From Oceanihabitans sediminis (lineage in GTDB: Bacteria; Bacteroidota; Bacteroidia; Flavobacteriales; Flavobacteriaceae), in contig NZ_QPIG01000001.1 of the NCBI RefSeq assembly GCF_003337215.1, positions 806,001 to 870,000 on the forward strand: DNA of 64,000 bases, written 5' to 3'. How positions within the stretch are numbered: the first letter of the stretch is position 1; every line of letters starts with the position of its first letter. Positions 16,727 through 25,262 of the stretch are shown here, piece by piece. The notes below the pieces were generated by a model. That model was not told where the DNA came from and ran no database searches. It worked only from the letters and a program-made list of their open reading frames with translations. A program made the position numbers and the translations under genes.

Positions 16727-18520
16727 ATGCACAATTCTGCTTTAGAAATTCAAATAAAAACACTGCCTAGGTCTCCCGGAGTATATCAATACTTTGATGA
16801 AGAAGGTACGCTTATTTATGTTGGAAAAGCTAAAGATATAAAAAAAAGAGTAAGCTCTTATTTCACTAAAACGCATGATAGCGGAAAAACGAGAGTTCTA
16901 GTAAAAAAGATTGCAAGCATTAAGCATATTGTGGTTGCAACCGAAACAGATGCTTTGCTTCTAGAAAACAATCTGATTAAAAAGAACCGACCAAGGTATA
17001 ACGTCTTGCTTAAAGATGATAAAACCTATCCTTGGATTTGTATAAAAAAAGAACGCTTTCCAAGAGTTTTTACTACGCGAAGAGTTATAAAAGATGGAAG
17101 CGAATATTTTGGTCCATACACCAGTATGAAAACCGTTTCTACTTTGTTGGACTTAATCAAAGGGCTGTATCCGTTACGAACATGCAAGTACGATTTGGCT
17201 GCTGATAAAATTTCCTCCGGAAAATATAAAGTCTGTTTAGAATACCATTTAGGAAACTGTAAGGGAGCCTGTGAAGGATTGGAAACCACGGAATCTTATG
17301 ACAAGAATATTGTTGCTATTCGAGAGATTTTAAAAGGAAATTTTAAAGACTCTCTATCGCAATTCAGGTTGCAAATGAAGCGTTTTGCTGAAAACCTACA
17401 GTTTGAAGAAGCGCAAAAAATGAAAGACAAGATTGCGGTTCTTGAAAATTATCAAGCAAAATCTACTATTATAAATCCTAAGATTAGCAATGTAGATGTG
17501 TTTAGTATAGTTAGTGATGAAAGCTTTGGTTATGTGAATTTTCTTCAGATTTCTTACGGTTCTATTATACGTTCGCATACATTAGAAATCAAGAAAAAGC
17601 TAGACGAAACCGATAAGGAATTACTACAGCTAGCAATCACTGAAATTAGACAGCGATTTCATTCCAATTCAAAAGAAATTTACGTACCTTTTAAAGTAGA
17701 TGTAGGAGAAGATTTAAAGGTTACGGTTCCGCAGTTAGGAGACAAAAAACACATTTTAGATTTATCTATTCGCAATGCGAAATACTATAGAATGGATCGA
17801 TTTAAACAAATTAAAATCACAGATCCAGATAGGCATACCAATAGAATCATGGCGCAAATGAAAACAGATTTGCGATTGCATGAAGAACCTAGGCATATTG
17901 AGTGTTTTGATAACTCGAATATTCAAGGAACACACCCGGTTGCTGCATGTGTAGTTTTTAAAAACGGGAAGCCAAGTAAGAAGGATTACAGGCATTTTAA
18001 TATAAAAACAGTAGCGGGGCCTGATGATTTTGCTTCTATGGAAGAAGTTGTGTACAGAAGATATAAGCGCTTGTTGGAAGAAAAGGAAAGTTTGCCACAG
18101 CTTATTATTATTGATGGAGGAAAAGGGCAACTTTCCTCGGCTTTAAAAAGTCTAGACGCTTTAGGTTTACGAGGAAAAATTGCAATCATCGGAATTGCAA
18201 AGCGTTTGGAAGAATTATTCTATCCAGATGATCCAATTCCGTTATATTTAGATAAAAAAAGCGAAACACTTAAAATTGTTCAGCAATTAAGAAACGAAGC
18301 GCATCGCTTTGGAATAGAACATCATAGAAATAGGCGAAGCAAAACCGCTTTAAATACCGAGTTAGAGTCTATTGCAGGAATTGGTGAGAAGACTATAGTA
18401 GATTTGTTGAAACATTTTAAATCGGTTAAAAGAATTTCGCATGCTAAATTAGATGAGCTAGAAGCTGTGATAGGCGTTTCAAGAGCAGAAAAAATTTATA
18501 ATTATTATCATAGTACATGA
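16727..18520 (+). CDS. uvrC: Excinuclease ABC subunit C
   Basis: Makes the dual incisions in nucleotide excision repair together with UvrA and UvrB. The 597-residue protein has the GIY-YIG nuclease domain at the start (PGVYQYFDEEGTLIYVGKA), the C-rich YPLRTCKY...CLEYHLGNCKGAC segment around residues 145-190, a UVR domain (~200-235), the RNase H-like second nuclease domain (ECFDNSNIQGTHPVA and IIDGGKGQL), and a C-terminal helix-hairpin-helix pair (IAGIGEKT). A near-match to the -7 box (TACATTTA, 16715-16722) precedes the ATG. The following patatin gene starts inside its stop codon (ATGA). Confidence 0.97.
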   Translation: MHNSALEIQIKTLPRSPGVYQYFDEEGTLIYVGKAKDIKKRVSSYFTKTHDSGKTRVLVKKIASIKHIVVATETDALLLENNLIKKNRPRYNVLLKDDKTYPWICIKKERFPRVFTTRRVIKDGSEYFGPYTSMKTVSTLLDLIKGLYPLRTCKYDLAADKISSGKYKVCLEYHLGNCKGACEGLETTESYDKNIVAIREILKGNFKDSLSQFRLQMKRFAENLQFEEAQKMKDKIAVLENYQAKSTIINPKISNVDVFSIVSDESFGYVNFLQISYGSIIRSHTLEIKKKLDETDKELLQLAITEIRQRFHSNSKEIYVPFKVDVGEDLKVTVPQLGDKKHILDLSIRNAKYYRMDRFKQIKITDPDRHTNRIMAQMKTDLRLHEEPRHIECFDNSNIQGTHPVAACVVFKNGKPSKKDYRHFNIKTVAGPDDFASMEEVVYRRYKRLLEEKESLPQLIIIDGGKGQLSSALKSLDALGLRGKIAIIGIAKRLEELFYPDDPIPLYLDKKSETLKIVQQLRNEAHRFGIEHHRNRRSKTALNTELESIAGIGEKTIVDLLKHFKSVKRISHAKLDELEAVIGVSRAEKIYNYYHST

Positions 18521-20748
18521 AAAAAATCATCATTATATTAATTTTGTTTTTAGGCTTAACAGGCTATTCTCAAAAACAAGAGCAAAAAGACTTAAAAGTT
18601 GGGTTGGTTTTAAGTGGAGGAGGTGCAAAGGGGCTTGCGCATATTGGTGCACTTAAGGTTTTAGATAGTTTAGGAGTGCGAGTAGATTATGTGGCAGGAA
18701 CTAGTATGGGGGCTATTATTGGATCTTTATATGCTTCGGGGTACTCTGGAAAAGCAATAGATTCTATTTTTAAAGTAGTAGATTTTGATGCCATTATAAA
18801 TGATAATTTACCACGTAAGGCCAAAACATTCTACGAGCGAGAAAACTCCGAAAAATATGCGGTAACACTTCCGTTTAAAAACTTTAAAGTCAAATTGCCT
18901 CAAGCGCTATCTCGAGGGCAAAACACTATGAGTTTGCTTACTAAGTTAACCTTGCATGTTAGTGATGTTGAAGATTTTTCTAAGTTACCAATTCCGTTTT
19001 TCTGTGTTGCAACCAATGTAGAAAATGGAGAGGCTGTTTATTTAGAGTCAGGGAGTTTGCCACAAGCAATATTGGCTTCTGGAGCATTTCCTTCTTTGTT
19101 TAAACCCGTGAGAATAGATGATCAGGTATTAATTGATGGCGGTGTGGTAAATAATTACCCAATTGATGAACTCCGTGCTAAAGGAATGGATGTTATTATA
19201 GGTGTAGATGTGCAAGACGACCTAGCAACTAGTGAGCAGTTAGAATCGGCAGCAAGTATTCTGCTTCAAATTAACAACTACAGAACGATTAATGATATGA
19301 AAGTCAAGTCTAAAATGACAGACATTTATATTAAACCAGATATTTCAAACTTCAATGTGGTTTCCTTTGGAGAAGGCAGAACTATTATTGACAACGGATT
19401 TAAAGAAACATTAAAGCATATTGATGCCTTAGATAGTGTTCTAAATCGACAGGTAAAAAAGAAAGAGCAGTTCCCTGCGATTAAGCCAATTGATAGTCTT
19501 TTTATACGAGAAGTAAATATTGGAGGCTTAGATAAATACACTCGAGCTTATGTTTTAGGAAAGCTGAAGTTTCAGCCAGGCCAAAATAAGATTAGTTATA
19601 ACACTTTTCAAGAAGGGGTAAATAATTTAGCAGCAACAAATAACTTTGAAAATATTAGCTATAAGTTGGTGCATTCTTTGGTAGACGATACTTATATTAT
19701 GAACGTAAACCTAAAGGAAAGTAATAGAAACACCCTGTTAAAACTAGGGCTTCATTATGATGATTTATATAAAAGTGGCCTTTTATTAAATGTAACTCAA
19801 AAGAAATTGCTTTTTAATAGTGATGTGGCTTCCTTAGATTTTGTTTTAGGGGATAATATTAGATATAATTTTGATTATTATATAGATAAAGGTTTTTATT
19901 GGAGTATTGGGCTTCGATCCAGGTTTAATCAATTTAAACATAATATAAATGCTAGAATTATATTAACTCCAGAACAGCAAGAAATTATTAATGTTAATCA
20001 GCTAGATGCTAAGCTAACGGATTTTACCAATCAGTTTTATTTGCAAACTCTTTTTAGAAAAGACTTTTCTTTAACCCTTGGTGCAGAACACAAGCATTTA
20101 AAAATTAACACTAAAACCATTTTGACCAATACAAATAAAGATAAAACTACCTTTGATAATAGTGATTATTTAAGTCTGTATGGAAAGTTAAAATTTGATA
20201 CTTATGATAATAAATATTTCCCTAAAGACGGCATGTACTTTGATGGAGACTTTCATTTGTATTTTTATTCATCCGACTACAATAATAATTTCGAGCAGTT
20301 TTCTTTAGCTAAAGCAACCATAGGTTATACCAAAAGTTTTGGAAAATTCACCACGAATATTACTACGCAGGGAGGTTTTAAAGTTGGAGATACAGGTGTT
20401 AGATACTTAGATTTTGTTTTGGGGGGATATGGAAATGATTTTATAAATAATTTCAAATCGTTTTACGGATATGATTTTATGTCTATTACCGGAAATAGCT
20501 TTGTAAAAGGAACTATTACTTTAGATTACGAAATCTTTAAAAAGAACCATATAAATTTTGCCGCGAATTACGCGAATGTAGAAGATAATATTTTTGAAAC
20601 AGGGGAATGGCTTACTGCCCCAGATTACTCGGGGTATGCAGTTGGGTATTCTTTAGATACTTTTATAGGTCCTATTGAAGCGAAATATTCTTGGTCTCCT
20701 GAGGCTAAAGATGGCAATTGGTTTTTTAATGTAGGCTTCTGGTTTTAA
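18517..20748 (+). CDS. Patatin-like phospholipase with C-terminal outer-membrane barrel (PlpD-like)
   Basis: A 743-residue secreted lipase-type protein. A signal peptide (cleaved near residue 19) precedes a patatin domain with the oxyanion-hole motif GGGAKG (34-39), the nucleophile elbow GTSMG (61-65, Ser63) and the catalytic Asp207 in IDGG. Residues ~325-400 look like a POTRA domain (FIREVNIGGLDKYTRAYV), and the remainder is a strand-rich Omp85-like barrel ending in aromatic Phe (NVGFWF). This order is that of type Vd autotransporters, where the barrel carries the lipase. All catalytic residues are intact, so it is probably an active outer-membrane or surface phospholipase. It is translationally coupled to uvrC. 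Confidence 0.9.
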   Translation: MKKIIIILILFLGLTGYSQKQEQKDLKVGLVLSGGGAKGLAHIGALKVLDSLGVRVDYVAGTSMGAIIGSLYASGYSGKAIDSIFKVVDFDAIINDNLPRKAKTFYERENSEKYAVTLPFKNFKVKLPQALSRGQNTMSLLTKLTLHVSDVEDFSKLPIPFFCVATNVENGEAVYLESGSLPQAILASGAFPSLFKPVRIDDQVLIDGGVVNNYPIDELRAKGMDVIIGVDVQDDLATSEQLESAASILLQINNYRTINDMKVKSKMTDIYIKPDISNFNVVSFGEGRTIIDNGFKETLKHIDALDSVLNRQVKKKEQFPAIKPIDSLFIREVNIGGLDKYTRAYVLGKLKFQPGQNKISYNTFQEGVNNLAATNNFENISYKLVHSLVDDTYIMNVNLKESNRNTLLKLGLHYDDLYKSGLLLNVTQKKLLFNSDVASLDFVLGDNIRYNFDYYIDKGFYWSIGLRSRFNQFKHNINARIILTPEQQEIINVNQLDAKLTDFTNQFYLQTLFRKDFSLTLGAEHKHLKINTKTILTNTNKDKTTFDNSDYLSLYGKLKFDTYDNKYFPKDGMYFDGDFHLYFYSSDYNNNFEQFSLAKATIGYTKSFGKFTTNITTQGGFKVGDTGVRYLDFVLGGYGNDFINNFKSFYGYDFMSITGNSFVKGTITLDYEIFKKNHINFAANYANVEDNIFETGEWLTAPDYSGYAVGYSLDTFIGPIEAKYSWSPEAKDGNWFFNVGFWF

Positions 20749-20884
20749 GAAGGTCTAATGTTTAAATGTAGAAGTTGCGTTTTTTGTTGTTATGTGTGAT
20801 GAATCAAGACGTAATCACTAAGCCAAAAAGCAGGCTGATTAATAAAAAAATCACGATATTTGTGACAGACCAAAAATTATAAAA

Positions 20885-22042
20885 ATGCCATTTTATCATA
20901 AACTTGGAAAAATTCCACCAAAAAGACATACGCAGTTTAGAAAGCCTGATGGCTCACTTTATGCAGAGCAGCTTTTTGGAACTGTAGGTTTTGATGGTAT
21001 GTATACCAATTCATACCATGAACAGCGACCAACACAAGTAAAGGAAATTAGAAAACAATATAGTGTTGCTCCTAAAATTGCCAAAGCCAATCATATACAA
21101 TCGTATCGCTTTAGAGGTTTTCAAGTAAAACCAGAAAAAGATTATTTAGAAAGCCGGAAAGCAGTGCTTACCAATAGCGATTGTACTATTGTTTTAGCGG
21201 CGCCAAAAGAATCTACAAGAGATTATTTCTATAAAAACACAGATGCAGACGAGCTTATTTTTATCCATAAAGGCACTGGTAAGTTAAGAACCATGTTGGG
21301 TAATATAGATTTTAAGTATGGAGACTATCTACTAGTTCCAAGAGGAATTATCTACAAGATAGATTTTGATACAGAAGATAATAGACTATTTATAGTAGAG
21401 TCTAAAAGACCAATCTATACACCAAAACGTTATAGAAACTGGTTTGGACAGTTATTAGAACACTCTCCTTTTTGCGAACGCGATATTCGTCGCCCGCAAG
21501 AGCTAGAAACCAATAATGAAAACGGAGACTTTATTATAAAAGTAAAAAAGCAAGATGATATTTTCGAAATGGTTTACGCATCGCATCCTTTTGATGTAGT
21601 AGGTTATGATGGATATAATTATCCGTATGCTTTTTCTATCCATGATTTTGAGCCAATAACCGGGAGAATTCATCAACCGCCACCAGTACATCAAACTTTT
21701 GAAACAGATGCTTTTGTGGTTTGTAGTTTTGTTCCAAGGCTGTATGATTATCACCCGGATTCTATCCCAGCACCTTATAACCATAGTAATATAGATAGTG
21801 ATGAGGTTTTGTATTATGTAGATGGTGATTTTATGAGTAGAAATGATATAGATGCCGGTCATATCTCTTTACACCCTGCGGGAATACCTCATGGTCCGCA
21901 CCCAGGAGCAACAGAACGCAGTATTGGAAAAACAAAAACAGACGAACTTGCTGTTATGGTAGATACTTTTAAACCATTAATGGTTACTGAGGAAGCAATG
22001 AAAATTGCAGACGAAGAATACCTAAAATCTTGGTTAGAGTAG
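20885..22042 (+). CDS. hmgA: Homogentisate 1,2-dioxygenase
   Basis: Opens the ring of homogentisate to maleylacetoacetate with Fe(II) and O2 in tyrosine/phenylalanine breakdown. The 385-residue protein fits the shorter bacterial branch. It begins PFYHKLGKIPPKRHTQFRKP and has the cupin regions expected (DELIFIHKGTGKL, PRGIIYKI). The C-terminal cupin carries the iron-ligand region (PPPVHQTFET, SDEVLYYVDG and HPAGIPHGPHPGATE). It lies 192 bases before hppD, whose product supplies homogentisate. Fumarylacetoacetase and maleylacetoacetate isomerase genes are not in the window. Confidence 0.93.
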   Translation: MPFYHKLGKIPPKRHTQFRKPDGSLYAEQLFGTVGFDGMYTNSYHEQRPTQVKEIRKQYSVAPKIAKANHIQSYRFRGFQVKPEKDYLESRKAVLTNSDCTIVLAAPKESTRDYFYKNTDADELIFIHKGTGKLRTMLGNIDFKYGDYLLVPRGIIYKIDFDTEDNRLFIVESKRPIYTPKRYRNWFGQLLEHSPFCERDIRRPQELETNNENGDFIIKVKKQDDIFEMVYASHPFDVVGYDGYNYPYAFSIHDFEPITGRIHQPPPVHQTFETDAFVVCSFVPRLYDYHPDSIPAPYNHSNIDSDEVLYYVDGDFMSRNDIDAGHISLHPAGIPHGPHPGATERSIGKTKTDELAVMVDTFKPLMVTEEAMKIADEEYLKSWLE

Positions 22043-22097
22043 TTATAAGGAAGAAGAATTGATACGGGAGATATTTTTATAACTATCTATTGGTTCT

Positions 22098-22105
22098 TAT
22101 ATTTG
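22098..22105 (+). promoter_or_regulatory. -7 box of hppD, with a long leader
   Basis: TATATTTG, an exact TAnnTTTG match, lies 130 bases before the hppD ATG. The leader between them contains short inverted repeats (AAGCA with TGCTT, and GAAG with CTTC, within 22159-22203). No -33 TTG at normal spacing was found. Confidence 0.45.
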
Positions 22106-22234
22106 AGGATTAACACAACTAAATAATAATTAATTATAATAGTAGAATTTAAAATAGGAAGAAGCAATTTAAGCTGCAGTGCTTTATAATACTTCTTTTA
22201 CCTCCAAATTCTATTATTCTAAATAAGAAACACA

Positions 22235-23398
22235 ATGAGTAAAAAAGAAGTAAAATCAGTAAATTACGGTTTAGAAAAAATATTTGACGGCGCGCAAGAT
22301 TTTTTACCACTTTTAGGTACCGACTATGTAGAGTTTTATGTAGGTAATGCAAAACAAGCGGCGCACTACTATAAAACAGCATTCGGTTTTCAGTCGTACG
22401 CTTATAAAGGTTTGGAGACAGGTTCTAGAGATTCTGTGAGCTATGTTTTAAAACAAGATAAAATCCGTTTAGTATTAACAACTCCTTTAAATAGTAAATC
22501 ACCAATTAACGATCATATTGTAAAACATGGTGATGGTGTAAAAGTGATTGCTCTTTGGGTAGAAGATGCTAAGAAAGCATACGAAGAAACTACAAAAAGA
22601 GGCGCAAAATCTTATATGGAGCCAGTTGTTGAAAAAGACGAATATGGTGAAGTAGTAAGAGCGGGAATTTATACTTATGGTGAAACGGTACATATGTTTG
22701 TAGAGCGTAAAAACTACGACGGTGTGTTTATGCCAGGATTTGTAGAATGGAAAAGCGAATACAACCCAGAGCCGGTAGGTTTTAAGTTTATCGATCATAT
22801 GGTTGGTAACGTAGGTTGGAACCAAATGAACACATGGGTAAAATGGTACGAAGAAGTAATGGGGTTTGTTAACTTCCTATCCTTTGATGACAAGCAAATC
22901 CATACAGAATACTCGGCGCTTATGAGTAAGGTGATGAGTAATGGTAACGGAAGAATTAAATTCCCAATCAACGAGCCAGCAAAAGCAGCTAAGAAATCTC
23001 AAATTGAAGAATATTTAGATTTTTATGAAGGTTCTGGAGTACAGCATATTGCAGTAGCAACAGACGATATTATAAAAACGGTTTCGCAACTTAAATCTAG
23101 AGGGGTTGAATTTCTTCCACCACCACCACAAGCATATTACGATGATATTCCAAGACGTTTAGGCGATCATATGGAAATCATGAAAGAAGATATTAAAGAA
23201 CTTCAAAAGCTATCTATTTTAGTAGATGCAGATGAAGAAGGTTATTTATTACAAATCTTTACTAAGCCTGTAGAAGACAGACCAACTTTATTCTTTGAAA
23301 TCATTCAACGAATGGGAGCACAAGGATTTGGAGCAGGAAACTTTAAGGCACTTTTTGAATCTATTGAGAGAGAGCAAGCTTTAAGAGGAACGCTATAG
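22235..23398 (+). CDS. hppD: 4-hydroxyphenylpyruvate dioxygenase
   Basis: Converts 4-hydroxyphenylpyruvate to homogentisate, an Fe(II)-dependent step of tyrosine catabolism. The 387-residue protein has two VOC (glyoxalase-fold) domains: residues ~25-160 and ~175-350. The iron ligands are in the second: His in FIDHMVGNV, His in GVQHIAVATDDI, and Glu in TLFFEIIQRMG. GFGAGNFKALFESIEREQ near the C-terminus is the HPPD signature that closes over the active site. It follows hmgA and precedes a terminator at 23422-23455. Confidence 0.96.
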   Translation: MSKKEVKSVNYGLEKIFDGAQDFLPLLGTDYVEFYVGNAKQAAHYYKTAFGFQSYAYKGLETGSRDSVSYVLKQDKIRLVLTTPLNSKSPINDHIVKHGDGVKVIALWVEDAKKAYEETTKRGAKSYMEPVVEKDEYGEVVRAGIYTYGETVHMFVERKNYDGVFMPGFVEWKSEYNPEPVGFKFIDHMVGNVGWNQMNTWVKWYEEVMGFVNFLSFDDKQIHTEYSALMSKVMSNGNGRIKFPINEPAKAAKKSQIEEYLDFYEGSGVQHIAVATDDIIKTVSQLKSRGVEFLPPPPQAYYDDIPRRLGDHMEIMKEDIKELQKLSILVDADEEGYLLQIFTKPVEDRPTLFFEIIQRMGAQGFGAGNFKALFESIEREQALRGTL

Positions 23399-23421
23399 TA
23401 AATCTTCATGCTAACAATTAT

Positions 23422-23455
23422 AAAACTCTAAGTTTATAGGCTTAGAGTTTTTTTG
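23422..23455 (+). terminator. Rho-independent terminator after hppD
   Basis: An 11-bp stem (23422-23432 with 23441-23451), an 8-base loop and a T-rich tail 24 bases after the hppD stop. It separates hmgA/hppD from the next transcription unit. Confidence 0.75.
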
Positions 23456-23554
23456 TTTTTATACTTTTGGAATAGTAATTGTATTTATTGATTTATAATA
23501 ATTTATGTAAGATGAAAAGTTCTTTTTAAATTACATCTACAATTACAAACAACT

Positions 23555-24337
23555 ATGAAAAAGACATTATTTATATTAGCCTCTATATTTTTAATGACAA
23601 GCTCTTTTGCTCAAGAAGAAAGCGCTTTTCAGGCCGGAGAGTGGTTTCGTTTTGAGATGAGTTATAGTGGTTTCCTAAAAGCGGGAAATGCCACACTTAC
23701 TGTAAAAGAAGACCAAATTAAAGGAAGGCCAGTTTACCATGTTGTTGGTAAGGGGTGGACTACCGGTGCTATTAAGTGGTTTTTTAAGGTGAAAGATAGA
23801 TATGAAAGTTATTTTGATAAGCAAACCCTATTGCCATACAGGTTTATAAGAAATATAGATGAAGGTGGCCATACGAAAGATATCGAAATTCATTTTGATC
23901 AGAAAAATCAAAAAGCTTACGTACATAACAAAAAGTACCATGAAAAATCGGTGATAGATACGAAGCCAAACGTTCAAGATATGGTTTCTATGTATTACTA
24001 TTTAAGAAATAAAATAGATATTGCATCTCTTAAAGTAGGGGACGAAATTCATACAGATATGTTTTTTGATGAAGAAAACTATGGTTTTAAGCTGAAATAT
24101 TTAGGAGAAGAAATAATATCTACTAAATTTGGAAAAGTGCAAACAGTAAAGTTTCGACCTTACGTAATGGCAGGTAGAGTTTTTAAAGAAGAGGAAAGTT
24201 TAACGCTTTGGGTTTCTAAAGACAAAAACAAAGTGCCTTTACGTATAAAAGCAGATTTAGCTGTAGGCTCACTTCGATCTGATTTAGAAGCCTTTAAAGG
24301 ATTAAAATATCCTTTCAATATTGTTGTGAATAATTAA
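23555..24337 (+). CDS. DUF3108 family secreted protein
   Basis: A 260-residue protein with a Sec signal peptide (cleaved after FAQ, residue 19). The mature part matches DUF3108 by eye: AGEWFRFEMSYSGFLKAGNATL at its start, a VKDRYESYFD strand pair, and the closing LTLWVSKDKNKVPLRI. DUF3108 proteins are predicted to be beta-barrel-like periplasmic proteins of unknown function, perhaps related to lipid binding. There is no catalytic motif. It is the first gene of a tight unit: the tryptophan-dioxygenase-family gene begins 7 bases after it, followed by an M23 lipoprotein and pgi. Confidence 0.85.
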   Translation: MKKTLFILASIFLMTSSFAQEESAFQAGEWFRFEMSYSGFLKAGNATLTVKEDQIKGRPVYHVVGKGWTTGAIKWFFKVKDRYESYFDKQTLLPYRFIRNIDEGGHTKDIEIHFDQKNQKAYVHNKKYHEKSVIDTKPNVQDMVSMYYYLRNKIDIASLKVGDEIHTDMFFDEENYGFKLKYLGEEIISTKFGKVQTVKFRPYVMAGRVFKEEESLTLWVSKDKNKVPLRIKADLAVGSLRSDLEAFKGLKYPFNIVVNN

Positions 24338-24344
24338 AAAAACC

Positions 24345-25262
24345 ATGGAAAAAGAAATAACCAACCAGCTTAAAGATAAATACAGTAAAATAGGTCAGAA
24401 CCTAGATACGCATTTAGAAGGGTTACTGTATAGTAAACCAATGAATTATTGGGATTATATTCAAACAGATGCCTTATTAAACCTGCAAATTCAACGTACC
24501 GAACTACCAGATGAAATGGTGTTTATCATGTATCATCAAATAAACGAGTTGTTGTTTAAAATGATACTATGGGAAATTGGTCAGGTTGCAAAAAAAGAAA
24601 ATCTAACGGTAGATTTCTTTTCTGAAAAACTTATGCGTGTAAGTCGTTATTTCGATATGCTTTCTTCCTCTTTTACTATTATGCAGGACGGGATGGAGAT
24701 AGAGCAATACAATAAATTCCGAAACACCTTAGCTCCAGCAAGTGGTTTCCAAAGTGCACAATATCGAAAAATTGAATTTGCTTCAACAGAATTAATCAAT
24801 CTTATAGATAATAGATTTAGAGAAACTATTGACCGAAATACTCCATACGAGCATGCTTTTGATCATTTATATTGGCAAGCTGCAGGAAAAGATTATAAAA
24901 CCGGGAAGAAAAGCTATTTATTAACAGTTTTTGAAGAAAGATATAAAGACGAATTTCTTAGATTTGCTGCATTCTATAATACGCATAATTTGTGGACAAA
25001 GTTTAAAGAACTCCCACAAGAAGCTAGAGAAGACAAAAAACTAATTGATGCCATGCGTCATTACGATTATACTGTTAATATAAAATGGGTTATGGCCCAT
25101 TATAATGCAGCAAATCACTACTTAAATATAGGAGGTGAAACTGCAGAAGCGACAGGAGGAAGTGATTGGACAAAATACATGCATCCAAAATATCAAAGAA
25201 GAATATTTTTTCCAGAACTATGGAGCGAGAAAGAATTAAGAGAGTGGGGAACAAATGTATAA
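24345..25262 (+). CDS. Tryptophan 2,3-dioxygenase family protein
   Basis: TDO is a heme enzyme that opens the indole ring of tryptophan to N-formylkynurenine. The 305-residue protein has the family signatures: MYHQINELLFKM with the substrate-site His64, PASGFQSAQYR (131-141), WVMAHY with the probable heme-ligand His252, and EATGGSDW near 269-275. Surrounding residues differ from proteobacterial TDOs, so the exact substrate is less certain than the fold. Lying near hmgA and hppD it suggests a catabolic region for aromatic amino acids. Its stop codon overlaps the start of the M23 gene (TAATG). Confidence 0.85.
   Translation: MEKEITNQLKDKYSKIGQNLDTHLEGLLYSKPMNYWDYIQTDALLNLQIQRTELPDEMVFIMYHQINELLFKMILWEIGQVAKKENLTVDFFSEKLMRVSRYFDMLSSSFTIMQDGMEIEQYNKFRNTLAPASGFQSAQYRKIEFASTELINLIDNRFRETIDRNTPYEHAFDHLYWQAAGKDYKTGKKSYLLTVFEERYKDEFLRFAAFYNTHNLWTKFKELPQEAREDKKLIDAMRHYDYTVNIKWVMAHYNAANHYLNIGGETAEATGGSDWTKYMHPKYQRRIFFPELWSEKELREWGTNV

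Noticed and set aside
17762-18130. 122-codon frame antisense to uvrC
   Set aside because: It mirrors the conserved UvrC nuclease region; composition looks like an antisense shadow.
21503-21862. 119-codon frame antisense to hmgA
   Set aside because: Ile/Tyr-rich antisense of a well-supported gene, no motif.
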